From assembly GCA_963681505.1 (NCBI GenBank), contig OY811977.1, forward strand, positions 8,996,377-9,060,376: a stretch of 64,000 nt of DNA. The letters are read 5' to 3'. The position numbers and the translations under genes are program-made. The notes under the pieces were generated by a model that searched no databases, was not told the DNA's origin, and saw only the letters and a program-made list of their open reading frames with translations. Source of the DNA: Eunapius fragilis (taxonomy: Eukaryota > Porifera > Demospongiae > Spongillida > Spongillidae). Below, piece after piece: positions 54,334-64,000 of the stretch; the stretch's first letter is position 1; every line of letters begins with the position of its first letter.

Positions 54334-57300
54334 GGGAAAGTTTCCAAGAAAAGTGACTAGCGTGTATTATAAAAAAGCATAATAAAAATGCCTTACGTTT
54401 GAAATATTATAACTTCCGAACGATTAACGCTATCGTCTTCCTATTTTCAGCACTTCATACTACACCATTTCTCTATAGTAAAATACATTTTGGGATCTTG
54501 AACATGCTCCATGCCAGTATCGCGATGTCCGATACTCCAAGGGGTTCAAACCCGCCATAACTTTAGGCTGGAGTAATCAAATCGCTCCAAATTCGGTTTG
54601 TCGGCAGAGAGGTCCTGCAGCTATTGATTTGTTCTGTTCGTTTATTTTAATATTATCCGTTGCGGAGATACAGCTGTGCAAAGTAAGTACAAGTTTCCCG
54701 CTCGAATCGCGCCGTTGTATCTGCGCGAACCGATCCCATTCACCGATGTACACATGAATATTCAACTACATCACAACCACCCCACCCACCATCGCTGTGA
54801 CGTAAGTTGTCTGGGGACCTGAATAATTTGCTTTTCGCCTGTGATTTCGAAGGCGAAGATCAAAGAAGTTTGAGAGCGGTAGCGGTAGCTGTGGAGCACC
54901 GCAGACGAGTTCCCATAGTGGACAGCTGTGGAGTATGGCAGACAGTGGAGTAACTACATGCAGTACGCAGCTACTATCCTACGGCAGACAGCAGTGGAAT
55001 GAGCACCGCAGCAGACGGCATGGAGTAACCCTAAGGCAGGCAGCTATGCAATGGACCCTATGGCAGAAAATACGACAGAGGAAAAGTATAACTATGAAAC
55101 AAAACCAGGCAGAGCTGTGGAATGGACTCCAGCAGTAAACAGCTGTAGAGATGGCAGGCAGATAGGTGTGTCCAGAAGACAGTGGAACAACTACAAACAA
55201 GTGTGGAGTAGACCAAATAGTAGACAATACATGTAGGTAGCGGACATCAACACTGTACCATGTGGAATAGACTTTACTGCAGATATCTACATGAATACTG
55301 TATCGAGTGAACCCTACTGAGTAGACCCTGTGGCAGACATCGATCTACTGTATATGGACATCTACTGTATGAAGTGGACCCTATACTGCAGACCCAGTGG
55401 ACAGACATCGACGATAATGAGTGGACCATCATACGGCAGGCAACCAGCTGTGTAGTGGCCCATATGGCAGAACCACACAGCAATGACATATGTGAAGCAG
55501 ACAGACATGTGTCTAACTTATAGCAAGCAGCTGTGGAGTGACACTACTGCAAAAAGCTATAAAGTGACCCCTATGCCAGATACATGTACATGTACAGCTA
55601 TGACCTCTCCACCCTACCTCCCGCACTGCACCCTATATCCATTCCGTACAGTGTTAGCGATGGGGTAGACTCTCTTTTGAGTGGACTCCACCCACCCTAC
55701 AGCTACATGAACAGTGTCAGCCATGGAGCGGGCCCTCTTTTAAGTTAGCTATTGAGTGGACTCCACCCTACCCCCGTGCTGCACCCTAAACACATGCACA
55801 CACAACACGTACATGCACTTGTACACAGCATCTATACACTGCCATATGTGCTCAACTTGTTTCTTCATTCCGTCAACAGGACTGTTTAGAACAGGAGTGA
55901 TTGTAGGTTTTCCCTGCCATGAAGCCTACCTACACCCAGTGGACTGCACCTTCGTACATGTACGTGTACTTACACAGTCATTTGCTAGTGGTTTGCTATA
56001 CATCTAGTTGTGCAGCTGTGCACACAGTACAATGTACGTTTATCATGTCCGCATAGGATTGAACCTCTACACGTGCATGCATCTTGTCTCCACACACACA
56101 CACACATGCGCACAACACATGTACACACAGAACTTGTACACAGTTTCGCTGCACCTGTGAACTGCCATATGTGCTCAATATGTTTCTTCATTCTGTTAAC
56201 AGGACTGTTTAGAACCGGAGTGATTGTAGGTTTTCCCTGCCATGAAGCCTACCTACACCCAGTGGACTGCACCTTCGTACATGTACGTGTACTTACACAG
56301 TCATTTGCTAGTGGTTTGCTATACATCTAGTTGTGCAGCTGTGCACACAGTACAATGTACGTTTATCATGTCCCCATAGGATTGAACCTCTACACGTGCA
56401 TGCATCTTGTCTCCACACACACACACATGCGCACAACACATGTACACACAGCAATTGTACACAGTTTCGCTGCACCTATGAACTGCCGTATGTGCTCAAC
56501 TTGTTTCTTCATTCCGTCAACAGGACTGTTTAGAACAGGAGTGACTGTAGGTTTTCCCTGCCATGAAGCCTACCTACACCCAGTGGACTGCACCTTCGTA
56601 CATGTACATGTACTTACACAGTCATTTGCTAGTGGTTTGCTATACATGTATTGGTACGTGTACATGCATTCATGCAATAGCATGCATTCAGTTGACAGTT
56701 CTCGTTTTTCCTCTCTAAATACTATTCCTATGTTCACCTAGAGTTTTCTTTAGTTGTTTCTATGTGCACACATTAATGCCTCGTGTTTGGTCCTCTGTGC
56801 ATAGAAATAGTGGTTACGGTTACATGTACATGTAGTTGTTCCATGGCAAGGACACAGTGCTCGATTTTCTGGTGTCATATTTGTACATCCTGCATGAGCA
56901 TTATGTGTGTCCTCAAAGTACATGTACGTTGCTCCTTACAACTGGTCCTCTGCCACGTTCCCATATGATGGTGCTTCCTAATGTGTCACCTATGTATGTT
57001 TGTAAAATGTTGTCAAGCTTGTACATATACCCCCCTAAGGATGAGTTTACATAAGCAAAATTGATTAGGCCATGCCTATCAAGATAAGATAACCCAGGCA
57101 GGTGTTGTGTATACATGTACCTTACAGGGTCTCTTTAGTATCTGTGGATGTCTTTTGGCACAACTATCTGTTTTGTAGCTGGATGTATGTGTAGAGCATA
57201 CCTTTACATGTATACCTTTATCTCACACTTTTACAGTTGTGACCAACTGTGTGCTTATGTGTCTGAATGTGCTATCAAAGACGAATCGTCATCTAGCAAC

Positions 57301-57366
57301 AACTAGAGCTAACTGAGACTGAGGTTGTGTTTATGATGGTGTGTTTTTGTCACATGATCACTTCCT
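54334..57366 (+). repeat. Left terminal inverted repeat of the 8.5-kb element
   Basis: About 3033 bp. It pairs with 60141-62831 and its inner edge is GATCACTTCCT. It contains three tandem copies of a 323-bp repeat against two on the right, which explains most of the length difference. It is rich in TACATGTA palindromes. Short Cys/His frames inside are not convincing genes. Confidence 0.85.
55860..56650. repeat. 323-bp tandem repeat, three copies in the left TIR
   Basis: The segment containing TTTTCCCTGCCATGAAGCCT and CATTTGCTAGTGGTTTGCTA recurs at a spacing of 323 and 321 bp. The right TIR holds two copies (60874-61362). Confidence 0.85.
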
Positions 57367-57458
57367 GTCATAAATGTTGTGGTCCCTCTTTATGTAATGG
57401 GCTGCTGTTACTTTCAAAATCGTAGTTGTATTTAAGATAATACGACAGATCTACAAAG

Positions 57459-58580
57459 TCACTTTGGTGCCATGATGCGCTCACACTCTTCACTGTCAGG
57501 AAAACTAATGTCCCACACACGAGGGTCACTGTCAGGTGGTAGGTGAAGATGCTTGTGTCTGCACACACTCCTGAGATGTTCTCTTTGATCTTTGTGTATA
57601 CCACCGGCTCCTGATGCAAACCACTGCATTGCAACTAAGTGTTAAAGCTTTTGAGTATACAAAATTTTAAACAGAACCTTTTCACAATCATGGCAAGGTT
57701 TGGCATTCAGCTTGTCGCGATCTTTTTTTTTTCTGATAGGGACCAAGTACTTGTAACTAGGACTCTTTACTCTTTTATTTGTTTGGTTTGAGTTCCTGCA
57801 ATTAATGCAGCAATATCATGCCGTAAAAAGTATTGCTTTAGCCGAATGATCTCACATGCTAGTCCATGCACTTACCTATTTTCTGGCACCATCATGTTGA
57901 CATCTGTATCCTCCAGGTCGGTTTCCTCTACTACAGTTTTCTCTGGGTTTAACTCTTCATCTGTATTCAGGAGCTCCTGTGATCCTTCCCAGACCTCACG
58001 CTCATTGCATTTGTGATGAAAAACTCCAACCTGGTTGTGCATGGTATCATTACTAAGACCACTGTACCTGCTACTACAATAACCTACCCTACTGCTACCA
58101 ATGATAGGGGATATTGGCTCACATTGAGATTCAGTACTCGTAGTGGGAATCATTGGGGTGGAGGTCAGATATAAGGCTTCCTTGTTACGTTCGATTTCAA
58201 CCTTTTGCCTACATGGAAGTACAGCCATGCCCATGCGATACTATTGATCAGTATTCAAACTAACTTTGATATAATCGCTTCTAAGTTCGCAATTTTTTCT
58301 TTGAATTCCTTGTTTCTACTCTTCTCATCTTGTAGGTTTTGTTTGAGGGCTTGAGCGTAGTAATTGAGCGCAATGCACGCATGAAACTATATATGCTCTT
58401 ACACTCGTTTTCTTCAAGACATTGGATTGCCTGCTCCATCGCTGTGTCCAGAAGCTGTTTTCCTTCCCTTATTATTGCTGTTAGACTCATAGCGGCTATA
58501 CATGCAGGAGTTTCAATTATATGCCGCTTGCAGCGATGTGTTATGGCTATAAATATCCGCACGTTTTGAATATTAATCAC
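57459..58580 (-). CDS. Transposon-encoded protein with coiled coil and Cys/His tail, five exons
   Basis: Minus-strand exons: 58580 (or a start at 58490) to 58403; 58349-58265; 58208-57876; 57795-57679; 57623-57459. All four joints keep frame, and introns are 53, 56, 80 and 55 nt. Exons 1-2 give a helical segment (LLDTAMEQAIQCLEENE, then LKQNLQDEKSRNKEFKEKIA) likely to form a coiled coil. Exon 3 is acidic (VVEETDLEDTDVNM). Exons 4-5 give a basic stretch (IRKKKDRDKLNAK) and a CHDC...CRHKH cluster that could bind zinc. It ends at 57459. It is divergent from the gene at 58687-60162 and was probably transcribed from a shared central promoter. I do not recognise the family; a DNA-binding accessory factor is a guess. 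Confidence 0.6.
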
Positions 58581-58686
58581 ACATGCGTTTCTTTTCTATT
58601 TTTTCGCCGTTGTTAGTTTCGAAGACCTTTGTCTGCAGAGCCATTTCAATTCCAATTCATAATAATAGCAACCTGTTACAAGTTAA

Positions 58687-60162
58687 AAAATTCCTCACCA
58701 TGCATTGTCACTACGGGATAAGAGCATTGTAGTGAATTTCATACGAAAGTATGCAGCAACGAATGGTCTCCCAGACCCTGGACGCCTAAAGGGACCGATA
58801 CGAGATTATGTGCTCGAGAGCAATGTTACTATGAGAGATGTTTATAACAAATATTGCCAGGCAATACAAATCCAAGCATCCCCACCAACTCAGCCATCAA
58901 AGGTGCAAAATCTAACAACACTGACCAAAAAAAGAAGGCTATACACACTTGTGCATACTACTACTCAATCAGAGTCACCTACTCCAGCATCTACAGAACA
59001 GAAATATAGATGTGTCAGCTACATTGCATTTACTCATTTATGGCACAGGTTTTGCAGCAATATAAAATTCTGTCCCAGCAAAAGTGATCTGTGTGATGTT
59101 TGCGATATGGCTTCAGTGTCATTACGACACAGCCTAAGTGAAGGTGAAAGAATTGGGATCAACACAAGCTACATTCAGCATATAACTGAAGCTAAAGTGT
59201 TACAAGAGGCCTACAATACCAATATTGATAAAGCCACACTTCTATGGCGTGCTCTTTGTAGACAAGGGGTGAAGATGGATGAATTGCAGAATCGGTCTAG
59301 TTACCCCTACTTGAATACACAAATGCAATATTCCTTTGACTTTTGTCAAAATGTATCCATTCCATACAGTTCCCAGCAACGAGGCACATTCTATTTTGTA
59401 TCTCCTCGTAAAGTGCAGATTTTTGGTGTCTGCTGTGAGCCCTTATGCAGGCAAGTTTTCTTTCTCATTGATGAGTCAGAACAGATTGGAAAGGGATCCA
59501 ATTCAGTTGTCAGTTTATTGCATGCATTCTTCGAACTTCATGGGATAGGGAAAACATATGCAACATTGCAAGATGACAACTGTGTAGGACAGAATAAAAA
59601 CAAAACAATGATGTGGTATCTAGCATGGCGTATAATAACTGATCAGCACTATAGAATTGATATCCAATACATGCTACCTGGACACACAAAATTTAGACCT
59701 GACTCCTATTTTGGAATATTTAAAAGGCAATACCGTGTGCAGAACTGTATTGACACACTTGACGAACTAGTGAAATGCGTCAAAGAGTGCGGAAAAGAAG
59801 TATCATGTATACCACAGCTTTGCAGAGATTTGAGCTTTTACAATTGGGATGCATACCTAAGCAAATGGTTTGTTCCTTTGGTTGGGATAAACAAATACCA
59901 CATATTTTGTTTCAATAAGCATAATCCAGGAGTTATGATGATGAAAAAAACACCAGATGATGAAGGTAGAGAGATAAGCTTGCTCAAACATGGAATCAAG
60001 ATTTGTGATATTGTCAATGCTTTCCACAATAAAGAAATGCCCCTAACTATTGTTCCGAAAGGACTTATTCCAGCAAGAGAGCAGTACCTGTATGAAAAAG
60101 TAAGAAAATATGTGCATTGTCCATCGAATAGAGACAAGGTAGGAAGTGATCATGTGACATAA
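58687..60162 (+). CDS. Putative transposase with DUF7869-like core
   Basis: A frame of about 485 residues is open from 58687. No ATG lies at its beginning: the first ATG (58700) is out of frame, so a 5' exon or a non-AUG start is implied. It contains VVNFIRKYAATNGLPDPGR, a Cys pair (FCPSKSDLCDVCDMAS), YSFDFCQNVSIPYSSQQRG, VFFLIDESEQIGKGSN, TLQDDNCVGQNKNKTMMWYL and MLPGHTKFRPDSYFGIFKRQ. The last three form the DNCxGQNKN...GHTKFxPDxxFGxxK signature I associate with DUF7869 and related animal ORFs. The spaced Asp/Glu residues suggest an RNase H-like nuclease. It is the best transposase candidate for the 8.5-kb element. Its last codons run into the right TIR; a GT donor at 60140 might instead splice it on. 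Confidence 0.65.
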   Translation, partial: KIPHHALSLRDKSIVVNFIRKYAATNGLPDPGRLKGPIRDYVLESNVTMRDVYNKYCQAIQIQASPPTQPSKVQNLTTLTKKRRLYTLVHTTTQSESPTPASTEQKYRCVSYIAFTHLWHRFCSNIKFCPSKSDLCDVCDMASVSLRHSLSEGERIGINTSYIQHITEAKVLQEAYNTNIDKATLLWRALCRQGVKMDELQNRSSYPYLNTQMQYSFDFCQNVSIPYSSQQRGTFYFVSPRKVQIFGVCCEPLCRQVFFLIDESEQIGKGSNSVVSLLHAFFELHGIGKTYATLQDDNCVGQNKNKTMMWYLAWRIITDQHYRIDIQYMLPGHTKFRPDSYFGIFKRQYRVQNCIDTLDELVKCVKECGKEVSCIPQLCRDLSFYNWDAYLSKWFVPLVGINKYHIFCFNKHNPGVMMMKKTPDDEGREISLLKHGIKICDIVNAFHNKEMPLTIVPKGLIPAREQYLYEKVRKYVHCPSNRDKVGSDHVT

Positions 60163-62831
60163 ACACACCATCATAAACACAACCTCAGTCTCAGTTAGCT
60201 CTAGTTGTTGCTAGATGACGATTCGTCTTTGATAGCACATTCAGACACATAAGCACACAGTTGGTCACAACTGTTAAAGTGTGAGATAAAGGTATACATG
60301 TAAAGGTATGCTCTACACATACATCCAGCTACAAAACAGATAGTTGTGCCAAAAGACATCCACAGATACTAAAGAGACCCTGTAAGGTACATGTATACAC
60401 AACACCTGCCTGGGTTATCTTATCTTGATAGGCATGGCCTAATCAATTTTGCTTATGTAAACTCATCCTTAGGGGGTATATGTACAAGCTTGACAACATT
60501 TTACAAACACACATTAGTGACACATTAGGAAGCACCATCATATGGGAACGTGGCAGAGGACCAGTTGTAAGGAGCAACATACATGTACTTTGAGGACACA
60601 CATAATGCTCATGCAGGATGTACAAATATGACACCAGAAAATCGAGCACTGTGTCCTTGCCATGGAACAACTACATGTACATGTAACCGTAACCACTATT
60701 TCTATGCACAGAGGACCAATCACGAGACATTAATGTGTGCACATAGAAACAACTAAAGAAAACTCTAGGTGAACATAGGAATAGTATTTAGAGAGGAAAA
60801 ACGAGAACTGTCAGCTGAATGCATGCTATTGCATGAATGTATGTACACGTACCAATACATGTATAGCAAACCACTAGCAAATGACTGTGTATGTACAAGT
60901 ACATGTACGAAGGTGCAGTCCACTGGGTGTAGGTAGGCCTTCATGGCAGGGAAACTCTACAATCCCTCCTGTTCTAAACAGTCCTGTTGACGGACAAGTT
61001 GAGCACATATGGCAGTGCATAGGTGCAGCGAAACTGTGTACAAGTGCTGTGTGTACATGTGTTGTGCGCATGTGTGTGTGTGTGGAGACAAGATGCATGC
61101 ACGTGTAGAGGTTCAATCCTATGGGGACATGATAAACGTACATTGTACTGTGTGCACAGCTGCACAACTAGATGTATAGCAAACCACTAGCAAATGACTG
61201 TCTAAGTACACGTACATGTACGAAGTTGCAGTCCACTGGGTGTAGGTAGGCTTCATGGCAGGGAAAACCTGCAATCACTCCTGTTCTAAACAGTCCTGTT
61301 GACGGAATGAAGAAACAAGTTGAGCACATATGGCAGTGCATAGGTGCTGTGTACAAGTGCATGCGTGTACATGTTGTGTGTACATGTGTTTAGGGTGCAG
61401 CACGGGGGTAGGATGGAGTCCACTCAATAGCTAACTTAAAAGAGGGCCCGCTCCATGGCTGACACCGTTCATGTAGCTGTAGGGTGGGTGGAGTCCACTC
61501 AAAAGAGAGTCCACTCCATCGCTAACACTGTTACTGTAAGGAATGGGTATAGGGTGCAGTGCGAGAGGTAGGGTGGAGGGGTCATAGCTGTACATGTACA
61601 TGTATCTGGCATAGGGGTCACTTTATAGCTTTTTGCAGTAGTGTCACTCCACAGCTGCTTGCTATAAGTTAGACACATGTCTGTCTGCTTCACATATGTC
61701 ATTGCTGTGTGGTTCTGCCATATGGGCCACTCCACAGTTGTTTGCCTGCCATATGATGGTCCACTCATTATCGTCGATGTCTGTCCACTGGGTCTGCAGT
61801 ATAGGGTCCACTTCATACAGTAGATGTCCATATACAGTAGATGTCTGCCACAGGGTCCAGTTCACTCGATACAGTATTCATGTAGATATCGTCTATTCCA
61901 TATGGTACAGTGTTGATGTCCACTACCTACATGTATTGTCTACTATTTGCTCTACTCCACACTTGTTTGTAGTTGTTCCACTGTCTTCTGGACACACCTA
62001 TCTGCCTGCCATCTCTACAGCTGTTTACTGCTGGAGTCCATTCCACAGCTCTGCCTGGTTTTGTTTCATAGTTATACTTTTCCTCTGTCGTATTTTCTGC
62101 CATAGGGTCCATTGCATAGCTACCTGCCTTAGGGTTACTCCATGCTGTCTGCTGCGGTGCTCATTCCACTGCTGCCTGCCGTAGGATAGTAGCTGCGTAC
62201 TGCATGTAGTTACTCCACTGTCTGCCATACTCCACAGCTGTCCACTATGGGAACTCGTCTGCGGTACTCCACAGCTACCGCTACCGCTCTCAAACTTCTT
62301 TGATCTTCGTCTTCGAAATCACAGGCGAAAAGCAAATTATTCAGGTCCCCAGACAACTTACATTGTGTCACAGTGATGGTGGGTGGGGTGGTTGTGATGT
62401 AGTTGAATATTCATGTGTACATCGGTGAATGGGATCGGTTCGCGCAGATACAACGGCGCGATTCGAGCGTGAAACTTGTACTTTGCACAGCTGTATCTCC
62501 GCAACGGATAACATAAAAATTAACGAACAGAACAAATCAATAGCTGCAGGACCTCTCTGCCGACAAACCCAATTTGGAGCGATTTGATTACTCCTGCCGA
62601 AAGTTATGGCGGGTTTGAACCCCTTGGGGTATCGGACATCGCGATACTGGCATGGAGCATGTTCGAGATCCCAAAATGTATTTTACCATAGAGAAATGGT
62701 GTAGTATGAAGTGCTGAAAATAGGAAGACGATAGCATTAACCGTTCGGAAGTTATAGCATTTCAAACGTAAGGCATTTTTATTATTGTTTTTAATAATAC
62801 ACGCTAGGTCCCTTTTCTCGGAATCTTTCCC
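60141..62831 (-). repeat. Right terminal inverted repeat of the 8.5-kb element
   Basis: About 2691 bp, the inverted partner of 54334-57366. It differs by scattered substitutions, small deletions (for example near 61850 and 61905) and one fewer copy of the 323-bp repeat. Confidence 0.85.
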
Positions 62832-62835
62832 ATAT

Positions 62836-63020
62836 ATGTACTCAAGCTACACTTGTATGAAGAAATGGAAACATGAAGTAAAATCATACTCTTCACCTAT
62901 CAACCTCCCCCAGTGTGGGCATAGACGAGGCCTTTGGGTGGGGATTGACCCCTTTTTTTTGCCCCAGGTGTGGGGGATTTGAGAAAGTAAATGTGCTTCA
63001 TTATTCATGAGAAATGACTG
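62836..63020. repeat. Right part of the duplicated unit interrupted by the 8.5-kb element
   Basis: Matches 14415-14600 (TACTCAAGCTACACTTGTAT onward) and completes the unit whose left part ends at 54329. The two diverge after GAAATGACT, close to where the decayed P end starts in the other copy (14606). Confidence 0.75.
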
Positions 63021-63189
63021 TATAGTTTAGGTTAAGGCAGCGTTTAAGTTAAGGAACGGCTGCACGGCCGCCTATGAATAATTTATGAATTAACCACAAT
63101 TAACGTATTCATTAACCATATACTTGTATATGTAGGATAATATAGCTTGGAACTCTCATATTCAATGGCTCGCCGTTCCAGATTCTTGT

Positions 63190-64000
63190 TTAATTAACGC
63201 TATCATGGTTAGCTATCACTTATATCACAAAGAGATCAACCAAGTCTGCGTGCTCTCCTTACTGCCTAAACTTAAATGGTACAGCAGCCGAAAACCCCTG
63301 CGCCGTGTTTATGTTAAGGCACTATACTTACAACAACAAAAAACAAAGGCCTTGTTTTATTGTTGGAGAAATTGCGCTGTGGCTTTTATTATAAGCAGTG
63401 ATCCAACCTATATATTACTGCCTATAGATATAAACTAAAACGGTTGCAGTCGACCACTAGCTGATTATATTAAGGCAGTACTGCAAATAATACTTTCATG
63501 CAGGCGATGTGGCTTTTGTTGTTAGGAGTGCTTATTCAACCTATTTGACCCTGTACTGCCTAAACCTAAACGGTGCCCCCACCCTGTTTATGTTAAGGCA
63601 GTATCTGAAAAAAAAAAAATACTTACTTTAATGCAGGAGTAATTGCCTTGTGGCTATATCTATTATATTCTTATGAGTGCTTGTCCAATTAACCTATTCA
63701 ATCCTATACTGCTCTACTTACTGCCTAAACTTAAACGGTACAGTGGTCGAAAACCCCCGCGCCCTGTTTATGTTAAGGCACTATACGTGCAACAACAAAG
63801 GCCTTGTTTTATTGCAGGAGAAATTGCGCTGTGCATGGCTTTTGTTGTAAGCAGTGCTTATCCTATATTACAAACTAAAATGGTTGCGGTCGACCAGCCC
63901 CACCCTACTTGTTTATATTAAGGCAGTACTGCAAATAATACTTACTTTAATGCAGGCGATGTGACTTTCGTTGCTAGGAGTACTTATTCAACCTATAAAA
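63190..64000. repeat. Diverged tandem repeat of about 450-460 bp, cut by the window end
   Basis: GAAAACCCCTGCGCC at about 63289 recurs as GAAAACCCCCGCGCC near 63749, and TTAAGGCAGTACTGCAAATA near 63470 recurs near 63917. Intermediate partial units are present. Short frames inside have no recognised homology. Confidence 0.6.

Larger units (their letters stand above)
54334..62831. mobile_element. 8.5-kb DNA transposon with 2.7-3.0-kb terminal inverted repeats
   Basis: Sequence from GGGAAAG at 54334 is repeated in reverse complement up to CTTTCCC at 62831. The target duplication is ATAT (54330-54333 and 62832-62835). Because the site is palindromic, a 2-bp TA duplication fits equally well. The paralogous unit near 14411 (AATAAAACCTATGTGTACTC) is the empty site and has exactly the length expected. 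The 2.8-kb centre holds two divergent spliced genes. I do not recognise the superfamily. Confidence 0.85.

Noticed and set aside
55756..56741. Cys-rich secreted-looking proteins repeated in the inverted repeats
   Set aside because: They follow the 323-bp tandem unit, start at arbitrary Mets, and lack splice or conservation support beyond the repeat.

Overview
The window is eukaryotic DNA from a simple animal, most likely a sponge (Porifera, perhaps a demosponge). Genes are split by very short GT-AG introns (mostly 49-80 nt). There is a Bicaudal-C (BICC1) homologue with KH and SAM exons, tandem C2H2 zinc-finger genes, a Death-domain exon and many DNA-transposon superfamilies. Nothing bacterial (operons, ribosome-binding sites, CRISPR) is seen. 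The species call is inference.

The backbone is a tandem segmental duplication. Five copies of a C2H2 zinc-finger gene (about 1.3, 12.3, 26.0, 38.7 and 52.7 kb), all on the minus strand, alternate with whole, partial or truncated copies of a Bicaudal-C-like gene, also on the minus strand (about 21.4-24.5, 31.9, 36.9-38.2, 40.6 and 44.0-52.0 kb). They are joined by a repeated non-coding module. Several copies carry frameshifts or deletions. The units also hold minisatellites: 33-bp, 22-bp purine-rich, 22-bp CA-rich and 41-bp.

Mobile elements sit on this backbone, and the duplicated units supply empty-site paralogues that fix many insertion boundaries. The main ones are: (i) a P-superfamily element at 4316-9172 with a ten-exon transposase reading frame that appears unbroken, plus an inverted non-autonomous relative at 29484-30348 and two tiny palindromic remnants at 31063-31084 and 32877-32900 with 7-bp target duplications; (ii) an 8.5-kb element at 54334-62831 with terminal inverted repeats of 2.7-3.0 kb and two divergent genes; (iii) a 4.1-kb insertion at 16412-20529 holding a 24-bp satellite and a decayed transposon gene; (iv) nested insertions in the SAM-domain intron at 45636-49397: a Harbinger-like element holding a hAT-like MITE and a 1.65-kb element with CTAA target duplications; (v) many short hAT-like, CACTA-like and Mutator-like MITEs.

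Other genes are an intact DUF4326-type ORF (35045-35677), a Death-domain exon with a broken partial duplicate (33890-34415), a RecQ-like helicase fragment (41305-41703) and two BEL/Pao retrotransposon scraps. The very long Pro-rich or Gly/Arg-rich frames over minisatellites are not treated as genes. Splice sites, homologies and copy comparisons were read by eye, and no database search was possible.
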